A DNA stretch of 64,000 bases, taken from positions 310,001 through 374,000 of the forward strand of contig NZ_JACFTB010000005.1 of assembly GCF_014281965.1 (NCBI RefSeq), given 5' to 3'. Positions 16,853-25,937 of this stretch are shown in pieces. The notes beneath the pieces were generated by a model. That model had not been told where the DNA came from. It ran no database searches and saw nothing but the letters and a program-made list of their open reading frames with translations. Every line of letters begins with the position of its first letter. Position 1 is the first letter of the stretch. The stretch is from Rhodococcus sp. BP22 (GTDB lineage Bacteria; Actinomycetota; Actinomycetes; Mycobacteriales; Mycobacteriaceae). Position numbers and translations under genes: made by a program.

Positions 16853-18309
16853 TTTGCGATCTCTTTCTCTTCGGTGGTGTCGAGTACTGCTGCTTGCGGA
16901 CGGATTACGGCAACGGCGATGCCGCCGAGAAACACTCCGACCAACAGCACTCCTATGAGTGCCGCGAGTGTGCGGGAGCCGCCCACGAGTAGAGGGAGGT
17001 TTGCGATGGTCAAGACGAGGAGCACTGTCAAGCCGATCAGTCCCAGCGCGGGAGCGAAAATCGTGTTCCACGGTCGACGGTCGACCGTCGTTCGCCGGAA
17101 GTACACCAGGACGGCGACTGAGGTGATGGTCATCAGTGCCACGATTCCCACCGATGAGACCCCGACGAACCAGGCAAAGACTTCGGTGACCGGATCGAGT
17201 CCGGCCAGGGCGGATGCCACAACCAGAACGAGCGCGGAGACGGTCTGCACGATGGAGGCGATGTACGGCGAAGAGTGTTTGACGTGTGCCTTACCGCATC
17301 GAGCGGGCAGAGCCGAACTGTTGGCGAGCGAGAAGATGTAACGGGAGAGAACGTTGTGGAAAGCGAGTAGAGCAGCGAACAAGCTGGAGATCAACAGGAT
17401 CTGAACGAGATCGCCGGCGACAGCTCCGACGTACAGAGTCGCAGTCTCGGTGATCATGCCTTCCGGATTCTCGCTTGCGATGGCCACGGCCCCTTTGTCT
17501 CCCCACGCGCTGACCAGCGCCCAACTGGAGATGGCGTAGAAGACACCGATGACGATCAGTGCTGTGTAAGTGGCGCGCGGAATCGTTCGAGCAGGATCTC
17601 GCGCTTCGTCGCGAAAGATCGCAGTGGCTTCGAAACCGATGTATCCGGCAATGGCAAAGATCAGCGCAATCCCGGGAGCGCCGGAAAAGAATTCGCTTGG
17701 ATTCAGTGCGGCTGTGGAAAAGCCGGTGTCTCCGCCGCCTCTGAAGATGACCGCTGCGTCGATGACGAGCACGATGCCCACTTCGCAGACCAGGAGTACT
17801 CCTAGAACTTTGCCGGACAGATCGATATGCCGGTATCCCAGTGTTGCGACGACGGCCATTATGGCGACTGCGTAGACATACCAGGGGATTTCCGGTCCGC
17901 CGTGCGCGGTGACGAAATCATTGACCGCGGCGCCGATGTATCCGTACACAGCACCCTGAACTGCGGTGTAAGACAACAGCGCCAAAAATGCGGATCCCAG
18001 TCCGGCATGACGGCCGATTCCCTTGGTTATGTAGGTGTAGAAGGCGCCCGCACCGGGGACGTGCTTGGACATAGAGGTGAACCCGACCGCGAATAGTAGA
18101 AGAATCGCTGTGCAGACCACGTAGGTCGCGGGGTATGCGGCACCGTTTCCGACTGCGATACCGAGAGGCACGGTGCCTGCAATGACTGTCAAAGGCGCTG
18201 CAGCCGCGACGACCATGAACACGATCGCGCCTGGGCCAAGTTTGCCGGACAGTTTTCGGGCATCGCCCAGACGCTCGGTAATCAACGGGATAGAAGGCTT
18301 GATTGTCAT
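16849..18309 (-). CDS. APC superfamily amino acid/amine permease
   Basis: This 486-residue protein has about 12 hydrophobic segments and an N-terminus GKLGPGAIVFMVVAAAAPLTV typical of APC transporters. GYIGFEATAIFRDEARDP is the conserved helix-6 region with its GFE/EARDP motif. The substrate is probably the amine used by the coupled copper amine oxidase, whose ATG overlaps its stop. It reads on the same strand as the aldehyde dehydrogenase at 18482, with a 170-base gap. The start at 18309 has only a weak AAAGA element. Confidence 0.88.
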   Translation of the reverse strand: MTIKPSIPLITERLGDARKLSGKLGPGAIVFMVVAAAAPLTVIAGTVPLGIAVGNGAAYPATYVVCTAILLLFAVGFTSMSKHVPGAGAFYTYITKGIGRHAGLGSAFLALLSYTAVQGAVYGYIGAAVNDFVTAHGGPEIPWYVYAVAIMAVVATLGYRHIDLSGKVLGVLLVCEVGIVLVIDAAVIFRGGGDTGFSTAALNPSEFFSGAPGIALIFAIAGYIGFEATAIFRDEARDPARTIPRATYTALIVIGVFYAISSWALVSAWGDKGAVAIASENPEGMITETATLYVGAVAGDLVQILLISSLFAALLAFHNVLSRYIFSLANSSALPARCGKAHVKHSSPYIASIVQTVSALVLVVASALAGLDPVTEVFAWFVGVSSVGIVALMTITSVAVLVYFRRTTVDRRPWNTIFAPALGLIGLTVLLVLTIANLPLLVGGSRTLAALIGVLLVGVFLGGIAVAVIRPQAAVLDTTEEKEIAK

Positions 18310-18481
18310 ATTTTCTTACATCTTTCGGATGAAGTGACGATCGAGAGCACGAATGGATGGCAACTTGTCGACACGGTTGCCGCCGCGTCACAGTCGGTCG
18401 AGAAACAAACTGGAGGGGTGGGTGACGGATTGTCATCCGCGGTTTCTCGACGGCAACACGTCATCCACCCATCTGGTCAAC

Positions 18482-19987
18482 TCACAGTGCGATATTGACG
18501 GACTTGCCCTGGGTGTACTCACCGATGGCACCCTCGCCGAGTTCCCTGCCCCACCCCGACTGCTTGTATCCCCCGAAGGGGAGCGCGGTGTCGAAAGCGT
18601 TGTGGCAGTTGATCCACACGGTGCCGGCCTTAATTTCCGCGGCAACTTCGTGGGCCTTCGATACGTCTCGGGTCCACACGCTCGCGGCAAGCCCGTAAGG
18701 GCTGTCGTTTGCCGCTGCGCGTACACCCTCGCTGCGGGAGAACGGAACTGCGACTGCGACCGGGCCGAATATCTCTTCCTGGTACACACTGAAGTTGTTC
18801 TTGACGTCGACCAGCAATGTGGGTTCGACATAGAAGCCTTGACTACCGTGTCTGCTGCCGCCGGTGAGGGCCCTGGCGCCATCGGCGATACCGGCGTCGA
18901 TGTACCCGGTTACCTTGTCGAGTTGTTCCGCCGAGATCAATGGACCTATGTCGTTGGTGGGGTCGAGTCCGGGGCCAATCTTCTGCGACCGGGCGAAATC
19001 TGCTATGCCGGCTGTGAATTCGTCGAAGATGCTGTCTTCGACGAGTAAACGCGTTCCGGCGGTGCAGGCTTGGCCATGATTGAACAAGAAGCCACTGGCA
19101 ACGCCTGGTATGGCTGCAGTCATGTCGGCGTCGGCGAAGACGACCTGCGGACTCTTGCCACCGAGTTCGAGAGAGACCTTCTTCAGGTTTCCCGACGCCG
19201 CTTGCACGATTTTCTTTCCGACCTCGGTCGAACCAGTAAAGGCGACCTTGTCCACATCCTCGTGGGAGGACAGCGCCGCACCGGCATCCCCGAAACCGGT
19301 CACGACGTTGAAGACTCCATCAGGAAGTCCCACCTCCGCTATGACCTCGGCCAGTAACAAGGCAGTCAGAGGGGTCTGTTCGGCGGGTTTCAGGATGACT
19401 GTATTTCCGCACGTCAATGCGGGTGCTACTTTGAATGCCGCCATGACGAGCGGGAAGTTCCACGGCACAATCTGGGCACACACGCCGACCGGCTCACGAA
19501 GGGTGTAGGCGTGGAATCGCCCACCCGGTACCCAAGGAACCGACACCGGAATCGTGCGGCCCTCGATCTTGGTGGCCCAGCCTGCGTAGTAGAAGAAAAT
19601 TTCCGCTGCCCAGGTGACGTCGACGGCCTGTGCGACGGCGACCGACTTGCCGTTGTCGATGGATTCCAGTTGAGCGAACTGCTCGGCCCGCGCGAGAATA
19701 CCTTCACCGATTTTCCACAGCAGTCGCTGTCGTTGAGCAGGCGTTACTCGACGCCACTCGTCATTGTCGAATGCCCGACGCGCTGCCGCGACTGCACGGT
19801 CCACGTCCTGAGCTCCACCGTGCGGGACAGTGGTGATGACCGCACCCGTCGCGGGATCTATCGTATCGAAAACCTTGCCCGACGCAGCGTCGACCCAACG
19901 GCCGTCGATGAACATCTGCTTCGGTGTCGAAATGAAGTCTCGTACTTCCGGGCTCAGGGTGATCGAAGCGCTTTCGACTGCAGTCAT
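18482..19987 (-). CDS. NAD(P)-dependent aldehyde dehydrogenase
   Basis: ATG 19987 has GGAGAGG upstream and gives 501 residues, the usual family size; the longer frame lacks a ribosome site. Catalytic residues are C308 in FNHGQACTAGTRL and E274 in VSLELGGKSP, with the coenzyme-binding PWNFPL and KPAEQTPLTAL segments. The protein looks closest to betaine/phenylacetaldehyde-type ALDHs. It would oxidise the aldehyde made by the copper amine oxidase to the acid. It is upstream of the permease and oxidase on the same strand and divergent from a second APC permease at 20363. Confidence 0.92.
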   Translation of the reverse strand: MTAVESASITLSPEVRDFISTPKQMFIDGRWVDAASGKVFDTIDPATGAVITTVPHGGAQDVDRAVAAARRAFDNDEWRRVTPAQRQRLLWKIGEGILARAEQFAQLESIDNGKSVAVAQAVDVTWAAEIFFYYAGWATKIEGRTIPVSVPWVPGGRFHAYTLREPVGVCAQIVPWNFPLVMAAFKVAPALTCGNTVILKPAEQTPLTALLLAEVIAEVGLPDGVFNVVTGFGDAGAALSSHEDVDKVAFTGSTEVGKKIVQAASGNLKKVSLELGGKSPQVVFADADMTAAIPGVASGFLFNHGQACTAGTRLLVEDSIFDEFTAGIADFARSQKIGPGLDPTNDIGPLISAEQLDKVTGYIDAGIADGARALTGGSRHGSQGFYVEPTLLVDVKNNFSVYQEEIFGPVAVAVPFSRSEGVRAAANDSPYGLAASVWTRDVSKAHEVAAEIKAGTVWINCHNAFDTALPFGGYKQSGWGRELGEGAIGEYTQGKSVNIAL

Positions 19988-20015
19988 GGGTTCCTCTCCA
20001 GAGAAATGAATTGAA

Positions 20016-20168
20016 TTACGAGCCAACCATTTCCGATGCGATTTTCCGCACGTACTCGGTGTGCTCTGGTTCAGACATTAGGACGCCCATGTGGTCCACG
20101 TCACGCGAAAAATCGAATGGGTATCTCGCCGAGGTCGCATTCTCATTCGGGTTTTGCCGACTTTCTCA
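20016..20168 (-). pseudogene. possible 3' remnant of an unidentified gene
   Basis: Immediately upstream of the aldehyde dehydrogenase, the minus strand reads ARYPFDFSRDVDHMGVL and then SEPEHTEYVRKIASEMVGS to a TAA at 20016. The composition looks coding, but an in-frame stop lies about 50 codons upstream and no good start exists. It may be the surviving end of a deleted gene. The rest of the divergent interval (20169-20362) shows nothing but the likely promoter of the plus-strand permease. Confidence 0.3.
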
Positions 20169-20362
20169 TTTGAACTTCGGACGTTCGCCGACGTGGAGTG
20201 CAGTTGAGTCGGCACCGATCCCATACCGAACATTTCGGATGTGGGAAATTTCCCATTCGGCGAGATCCGGTGTTCATTGCATTCGGTGCACACTTGATTC
20301 CTGCTCGAGCTAGCGTGCATCGATGTTCGGTTGGATCGACCGAATCGGGAACGAGGTGAACC

Positions 20363-21814
20363 GTGGTGGACCGACCGCCCATCCGCACGAGCTCCCCGGT
20401 AGCAGGACTTAGCCGCGGACGGCTCACCTTCGTTCAAGTCCTCGCCCAGTCCGTATCGGCTGTAGCGCCGTCTGCGGTCATGGTCACATTGCCTGCGCTG
20501 GTGATCCCGAATGCCGGTGCGGCAACCATCGCAGTGTTCGCGGCTGCCGCTCTGTTGATGACCTTCGTCGGCTACAGCGCCGGCCAGTTCGCGAAGCGGA
20601 TGGTCGCCGTCAGCGGTCTCTATAGCTACGCAGCCAAGGGGCTGGGTGCGGTGCCGGGGTTCGGTGCCGGCTGGTCACTGATCATCGGCTACACAGCTGC
20701 AGCAATGGCGAGTGTTGTCGGCGCTGCCAGCTACATGTCTGCACTGCTGAACCGGGTCGGTGTGCCGACGGGGACGATCACTATTTCCGTCCTGGCGACC
20801 GTGGTGGGAGTCGTGGCGCTTGCGTTGATGATTCTCGGGGTGCGTATTTCGACACGGGTGACGCTGGCAGTCGAAGTCTTCGCGATTCTCGTTGCCACCG
20901 CCGTCCTCCTGATTGCGTTTCTGCACACCCTCGGCGACACCACTACCGGCCCGGATCCACCCACCGAGCATCCGTCTAACATCGGGTTCGCTCTCCTGCT
21001 GGCGATTACGTCGTTCGTCGGCTTCGAAAGTGCCGGCACCTTGGCCCGTGAAGCGCGCAACCCTCTGATCGCGGTGCCTCGGGCGATCAAGTGGACTCCA
21101 ATAGCGCTCGGAGTTCTCTACATCGGGTCGGCCTTCGCGCAGATGCCTGCACCTATCGAACAGAGTGCAGACTTGGCCATCGTTCTGTCATTGCCGGGCA
21201 ACCCGAGCGGTGCCTCTGCTGCCTTGTCGGTCGTGATGGAGTTTGGGATCACGGCGTCGTGGTTCGCGTGCGTGCTCGGCTCGACAACAGCGCTGTCACG
21301 TACCTTGTTCGCTATGGGACGCGAAGGCGTCATGCCGGCAGCACTTGGCCGAACCCATCCACGTTTCCACACTCCGCATGTGGCGCTTCTCGTGTCGATC
21401 CCTGTCATTGTGGTGGTGCCGATCGTCTATCAACTGGTGGCGTCGTCTAGTCGTGACGTCTTGATCGGACTTTTGACGGTGTCCGCGCACGGGTACGTCA
21501 TCGCCTATATCTCCGTATGCGTCGCAGCTCCTCTTTTTCTGCGCCGAATCGGGGAGCTCACCCGTACACCCCTGGTTATCGGCATCGCGGCGGCAACTAT
21601 GCTCACCGCACTCGTCGCTTGGGCGGCGTTGTCCCGTACCTACATCGCCGGGGCCGGAACCGTGGCCTACATCCTGCTTCTCGTGGTTGGTTACGTGATC
21701 TTCTTCGTGCGTGCTGGACGAGGCAGTGAGACACGTGCTCGCGTCGGTGTGTACGACGAAGCGATCGCAGACGATATTTTGGCGAGCTATCGCCCGTGGG
21801 AGGTCCGGAGGTGA
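20363..21814 (+). CDS. APC superfamily permease
   Basis: GTG 20363 opens a 483-residue transporter with 12 predicted membrane segments. GRLTFVQVLAQSVSAVAPSA is the discontinuous first helix, and SFVGFESAGTLAREARNPL is the helix-6 signature of APC carriers. It is different in sequence from the permease at 16849, so the locus carries two amine or amino-acid carriers. Its stop overlaps the start of the IclR gene by 4 bases, an arrangement that couples synthesis of carrier and regulator. Confidence 0.88.
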   Translation: MVDRPPIRTSSPVAGLSRGRLTFVQVLAQSVSAVAPSAVMVTLPALVIPNAGAATIAVFAAAALLMTFVGYSAGQFAKRMVAVSGLYSYAAKGLGAVPGFGAGWSLIIGYTAAAMASVVGAASYMSALLNRVGVPTGTITISVLATVVGVVALALMILGVRISTRVTLAVEVFAILVATAVLLIAFLHTLGDTTTGPDPPTEHPSNIGFALLLAITSFVGFESAGTLAREARNPLIAVPRAIKWTPIALGVLYIGSAFAQMPAPIEQSADLAIVLSLPGNPSGASAALSVVMEFGITASWFACVLGSTTALSRTLFAMGREGVMPAALGRTHPRFHTPHVALLVSIPVIVVVPIVYQLVASSSRDVLIGLLTVSAHGYVIAYISVCVAAPLFLRRIGELTRTPLVIGIAAATMLTALVAWAALSRTYIAGAGTVAYILLLVVGYVIFFVRAGRGSETRARVGVYDEAIADDILASYRPWEVRR

Positions 21815-22566
21815 GTGGAAACGATAGCTCGTTCTCTGGCCGCCAACCCAAGGCCGTGCAGAGTGCACTACGTGTTCTCGAGGCGGTAGCGCGCGCAGGT
21901 GCTGGGGTGACGGCCAAGGACGTAGCAGAGGTACTCGATATACCCTCGGCGACTACGTACCGATTGCTCAACATCCTGGCAGGGGAGGGATATCTCGTCA
22001 GGCTGCCCGATTTGTCGGGCTTTGCGCTCGGTCACAAGATCTCAGTGTTGATCGATGCTGCAGTAACTCCTACGGTCTGTACGGCTGCGCGAGAGGTGCT
22101 GGCGGACTTCCGTCTGACCGTAAGATTCGGAGTACACCTGGCCTATTTCACGAATTCGGCACTTCGGATCGCAGACAACGACCCGGAGTACCCGATGCCG
22201 CACCCCGAGTCATTCCTGAACCGGAATCTGCACGCCGTTGCGCTCGGGAAGCTACTGCTTGCGGAGAAGAGCGATCCCATTGCTGCACTCCAGCCGACGG
22301 GACTGACGGCGCTGACACGTTCGACGATAGTAAGTCGAAGTGAGCTCGAGATGGATCTGCAAAATGTGCGTGACGATGGTTTTGCCGTGCAGACCGGCGA
22401 AATTGACGACGATACGGCTTGCTTGGCAGTGCCGATCAGGTCGCAGTCCGGGTCTCTGGTTGCGGGTCTCGTACTGTCCGGTAGTGCGTCGAATGCGGTT
22501 CCGTTGCGACGGTGCTTACCATCCTTGCTCGCGCATGCTCAGTTGCTTTCTCCGCTTTTAGCTTGA
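21811..22566 (+). CDS. IclR family transcriptional regulator
   Basis: GTG 21811 follows GGAGGTCCGGAG and overlaps the permease stop (GTGA). The 251 residues hold a winged helix (AVQSALRVLEAVARAG, VTAKDVAEVLDIPSATTYRLL) and an IclR effector domain (HAVALGKLLLAE, TACLAVPIRSQSGSLVAGL). It probably controls the permease and the divergent aldehyde dehydrogenase. A strong hairpin follows at 22575-22612. It differs from the IclR at 3841 in sequence and lacks that protein's long tail. Confidence 0.88.
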   Translation: MSGNDSSFSGRQPKAVQSALRVLEAVARAGAGVTAKDVAEVLDIPSATTYRLLNILAGEGYLVRLPDLSGFALGHKISVLIDAAVTPTVCTAAREVLADFRLTVRFGVHLAYFTNSALRIADNDPEYPMPHPESFLNRNLHAVALGKLLLAEKSDPIAALQPTGLTALTRSTIVSRSELEMDLQNVRDDGFAVQTGEIDDDTACLAVPIRSQSGSLVAGLVLSGSASNAVPLRRCLPSLLAHAQLLSPLLA

Positions 22567-22574
22567 CCGTGAGG

Positions 22575-22612
22575 AGAAAGCGGTATCGGTAGGTTCACCG
22601 ATACCGCTTTCT
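22575..22612 (+). terminator. strong intrinsic-type terminator after iclR
   Basis: A perfect 16-base-pair stem (22575-22590 with 22597-22612, core AAAGCGGTATCGGT) with a six-base loop AGGTTC starts 9 bases after the stop. It is followed by a TTC-rich, weakly T-rich stretch. It separates the permease-iclR unit from the amidase gene. Confidence 0.85.
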
Positions 22613-22674
22613 TCGGGTCTTTCCTATCGTTTCTTGCAACGGCTTACTGCCGCTCGGAATCAGTAGGAGAAAAC

Positions 22675-24090
22675 ATGTTCGATCATGAATTATCCTGGCT
22701 CACAGCAGAAGAACTAGCTGCACGCACCCGGAGGAAGGATATCTCGCCGGTCGAGATCGCCAACTATTTCATCGGTCGAATCGACGAGATCAATCCGTCC
22801 ATCAATGCGATCATCGACTTCGATCGAACTCAGGTGCAGGCGGATGCCCGGAAGCTCGAAGACAAGTCCGCGAGCGGTGCGGAACTTGGTCCTCTGCACG
22901 GGGTCCCTTTCACAATCAAAGACCTCACCGCAGTCGAGGGTCGTCCCCTGACCTTCGGGATGGTTCCGCTCAAAGACAGCATCTCAGAGCGCGATGCCGA
23001 GGTGGTGACCCGGTTGAGGGACGCAGGTGGACTGTTCCTGGGTAAGACCAACACACCGGAAAGCGGCTACGGCGGAACCAACAACCACCTGTTCGGTCCC
23101 ACCCACAATCCGTGGAAGCACGGTTTCAGTGCCGGTGGATCCAGCGGCGGAGCGGCGGCGGCGGTGGCTGCAGGTATGGGACCCCTGGCAGAGGGAAGCG
23201 ATGGCGCCGGTTCGGTACGTATCCCGGCCTCGCTGTGCGGTGTCGTTGGACTAAAGCCGTCTACCGGCCGGATTCCACAGACGATTTTGGCGGGTCGCTA
23301 CTACCACTGGGCATACCACGGTCCCATCACTCGAACTGTGGGTGACAACGCGTTGATGTTGGACGTTGTTGCAGGACCTCATGAATCGGATCCATTGAGT
23401 CTGCCTGCCACCACCACCAACTTCTTCGATGAGACGAACAAGGGGATCGAGGGGTGGCGTATTGCGTGGTCGCCCGATCTTGGTTTCGCCACAGTGGATC
23501 CTGAGATTCTCGAAATTTGCCGCAATGCTGTGCGCAGCTTCGAGGAACTCGGTGCCCACGTCGACGAAGCGACACCTGACTGGGGCAACCCCGAAGAAGC
23601 GATGTGGAACGGGATCTGGGTACCTGGTTTCGCCGCCGAGCACGACCTTGTCGACTGGGACCAGTGGAAAGGTCAGGTCGATGACAATCTCGTCGAGTTG
23701 ATGCGTGAAGGCGAGCGGTTGACCGGCGTCGACGTCGGTCGTGCCGATCTGTTCCGCGGGCAAATGTGGGACACATTCTCGAGCTTCATGCAGAACTTCG
23801 ATCTGCTGATCTCACCGACACTGAGTGAAGCCACATTTACGCTCGACCAATTTGCGCCGTCGTTCTTGGACGGCGCGTCGCTCAGGTCTCAGCTCCTCGG
23901 CTGGCTCTTGACCTACCCGTTCAACATGATGTCCACACCGGCGATCACAGTGCCGGCCGGTTTCACCTCCGACGGAAGACCGGTCGGACTCCAAATCTCG
24001 GGGCGGCTCCATGCAGATGCTGCAGTGTTGCGGGCAGCGGCAAACTTCGAACGCGCTCGGCCCTGGGCTCAACACCGACCCACTCTATGA
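22675..24090 (+). CDS. amidase (amidase signature family)
   Basis: The 471-residue hydrolase has the Ser-cisSer-Lys triad: K82 in VPFTIKDL, S156 in the SAGGSSGGAAAA loop and S180 in GSDGAGSVRIPAS. The 24-residue spacing between the serines is the family norm. GVVGLKPSTGRIP follows as usual. AGGAG precedes ATG 22675. It hydrolyses amides to acids plus ammonia; in this amine-catabolic neighbourhood it may release an amine or acid substrate for the oxidase route. It has its own transcript after the terminator at 22575. Confidence 0.9.
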   Translation: MFDHELSWLTAEELAARTRRKDISPVEIANYFIGRIDEINPSINAIIDFDRTQVQADARKLEDKSASGAELGPLHGVPFTIKDLTAVEGRPLTFGMVPLKDSISERDAEVVTRLRDAGGLFLGKTNTPESGYGGTNNHLFGPTHNPWKHGFSAGGSSGGAAAAVAAGMGPLAEGSDGAGSVRIPASLCGVVGLKPSTGRIPQTILAGRYYHWAYHGPITRTVGDNALMLDVVAGPHESDPLSLPATTTNFFDETNKGIEGWRIAWSPDLGFATVDPEILEICRNAVRSFEELGAHVDEATPDWGNPEEAMWNGIWVPGFAAEHDLVDWDQWKGQVDDNLVELMREGERLTGVDVGRADLFRGQMWDTFSSFMQNFDLLISPTLSEATFTLDQFAPSFLDGASLRSQLLGWLLTYPFNMMSTPAITVPAGFTSDGRPVGLQISGRLHADAAVLRAAANFERARPWAQHRPTL

Positions 24091-24153
24091 AAGTTTCACT
24101 GGCTGTTACGCAATTCGACCACTGAGACTCACTCGGAGTTCTAGCCTTGATTA

Positions 24154-24861
24154 ATGACACGCCACGGTGCGGGGATTCTCTCTGCGCTTACTGGATCCAT
24201 TCCCGCTGACAGGTTGAGCGGCCTTGTGGAATTTGTGACTAGCGAAGTCGAAGCTTCCGCTGCGGCCGTCGCTCTGGTGAGCGACGGCCGGTCACACCAC
24301 CTGTGTGCGGCGGTCGGCTACGACAAGCAGGTCGTCCACTACCTCACAACCACTTTCATAAATTCGGACCCGGGAATGAAACTGGTGTTCGCGCATCCAG
24401 GTCGACTGTTGACGTGGAGCGACGTTCCGTCCTACCACGACACGTATTCGGCATCGGAGGTTTTAGGGCCCGCAGGCTTTCATGAGGGTGCATCCGTCGC
24501 GCTGCCGGGTACCGACGGACGGACGATCGCGGTGCTGCACGTCAGCGTCGTTCAATCGACATTTCCATCGTTGCTCAAGGAGCTGGTGCTCGCAGCGTTG
24601 GACTTCGCCACCGCCACTGTCAGCATGATGGACATGCAGGCACGCGTGGGCCTGTCGCGACGTGAACTCGAAGTACTTCGTCACCTTGTAGAGGGGTCGA
24701 CGAACGCTGAGATAGCGACTGCATTGTTCGTCTCGCGAAGCACAGTCAACACTCATGTGGAGCTTATTCTGGACAAGCTCGGGGCGAAAAACAGATTGAC
24801 CGCCGCCGTGTGTGCAACCAAGCGGGGCCTGGTCGACGGGCATGACTTCAGCAGACCTTGA
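24154..24861 (+). CDS. LuxR-type HTH transcriptional regulator with GAF-like N-terminus
   Basis: The 235 residues end in a LuxR/FixJ helix-turn-helix (GLSRRELEVLRHLVEG, then TNAEIATALFVSRSTVNTHV and LDKLGAKNRLTAAV). The first 150 residues look like a GAF-type sensor (FVTSEVEASAAAVALVSDG). It lacks an aspartate receiver domain, so it likely binds a ligand rather than being phosphorylated. It follows the amidase by 63 bases on the same strand. The ATG at 24154 has no strong ribosome site. Control of the amidase and amine genes is inferred from position. Confidence 0.82.
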   Translation: MTRHGAGILSALTGSIPADRLSGLVEFVTSEVEASAAAVALVSDGRSHHLCAAVGYDKQVVHYLTTTFINSDPGMKLVFAHPGRLLTWSDVPSYHDTYSASEVLGPAGFHEGASVALPGTDGRTIAVLHVSVVQSTFPSLLKELVLAALDFATATVSMMDMQARVGLSRRELEVLRHLVEGSTNAEIATALFVSRSTVNTHVELILDKLGAKNRLTAAVCATKRGLVDGHDFSRP

Positions 24862-25196
24862 AGTCGTGCTTGTCCGCCCACCATTGGGTGGGTGCGTCTA
24901 GCGCAACGCCGATAGTCGGTCAAGTCAATGTTACTTCTCGTACTGCTGCTCTCGCGCACTCTGTGATTCGCATGGTGTTCTCGTCGGTTGGTGATGTCGG
25001 TCGTTCTTGAAACGTGCAGCTGTCGAAGTGTCGCTCGTAGTACCTATTCATAGGGGGTATGGAGGTGCGTAGAGGTGGCGGTGTCGCTCTCGAACTTGAT
25101 CCCCTGCGGCGCGGAACCCTTGCACGGGAGATCAACCGCAGCTACTAAGCCGTACACCGGCGGGCGCACCATGCACCCGCCGGTGTACGAGACGAT
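24862..25196. other. intergenic region with a strong hairpin next to the SDR gene
   Basis: No real gene is seen; a 29-codon plus-strand frame at 25060-25149 has coding-like composition but no recognisable homology. A 14-base-pair perfect stem CGTACACCGGCGGG (25151-25164) with CCCGCCGGTGTACG (25176-25189) and an 11-base loop sits 8 bases beyond the SDR stop. It is a plausible terminator for the minus-strand SDR-OYE-cholesterol oxidase operon, though no T-run follows. Confidence 0.6.
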
Positions 25197-25937
25197 TCAG
25201 GAGGTGCGGTGCGGAACACCTGCCATCAGGCCGCCGTCGATGATGAACTCGGATCCGGTGGAGTAAGAGGACTCTTCACTGGCGAGGAAGACGATCATCG
25301 AGGACACTTCGGTGGCTTTGCCGCCACGACCGAGTGGGATCTGCAGGAAGTCCTCGGGGATGCCTTCGGTCATCGGGCTGTGAATGAAGCCGGGGTGAAT
25401 GGAGTTGACCCGTACGTTCTTCGGCGCCAACTCGAGTGCAACCGACTTCGTCAGTCCGCGCACTGCGAACTTCGTGGCGGTGTAGCCGTGCAGTCCGGGA
25501 CTACCGCGGAACCCTTCGACGGAGGAGACGTTGATGATCGAGCCGCCACCTGCATCGATCATCGATTGGGAGCAGGCACGGATGCCGAAAAACGTTCCGG
25601 TCAGGTTGATGTCGAGAATGCGCTGCCACTCGGATGTTTCGTAGGCGGTGATCAAGTTGCCGCCCACTATTCCGGCGTTGTTCACCAGTACGGTCACCGG
25701 TCCGAACTTCTCGGTGGTCGCCGCGACGGCTTCGGCCCAGCTGTCTTCCGACGTGACGTCGAGACGCACATAGTGTGCGGCGTCTCCCAATTCTTTTGCT
25801 GCCGAGGCGCCTTCCTCGTCGAGGATGTCGCCCAGGACGACTTTTGCGCCCTCTGCGATCAGCGCTTTGCAGTGAGCGAGCCCCATTCCGCGTGCAGCAC
25901 CGGTGACCAGTGCTACTCGGCCTTCCAAACGGTTCAT
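25197..25937 (-). CDS. SDR family oxidoreductase (hydroxysteroid dehydrogenase-like)
   Basis: The 246 residues form a classical SDR: VALVTGAARGMGLAHCKAL (TGxxxGxG), the NNAG motif at VLVNNAGIVGGN, S138/S139 in INVSSVEGF and Y152/K156 in GYTATKFAVR. D37 after the second strand suggests NAD(H). It resembles 3alpha/20beta-hydroxysteroid dehydrogenases. It is the last gene of an operon behind an OYE-family enzyme and a class II cholesterol oxidase, so a sterol or steroid substrate is inferred. A truncated near-copy of its 3' third lies at 12390-12640. Confidence 0.88.
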   Translation of the reverse strand: MNRLEGRVALVTGAARGMGLAHCKALIAEGAKVVLGDILDEEGASAAKELGDAAHYVRLDVTSEDSWAEAVAATTEKFGPVTVLVNNAGIVGGNLITAYETSEWQRILDINLTGTFFGIRACSQSMIDAGGGSIINVSSVEGFRGSPGLHGYTATKFAVRGLTKSVALELAPKNVRVNSIHPGFIHSPMTEGIPEDFLQIPLGRGGKATEVSSMIVFLASEESSYSTGSEFIIDGGLMAGVPHRTS

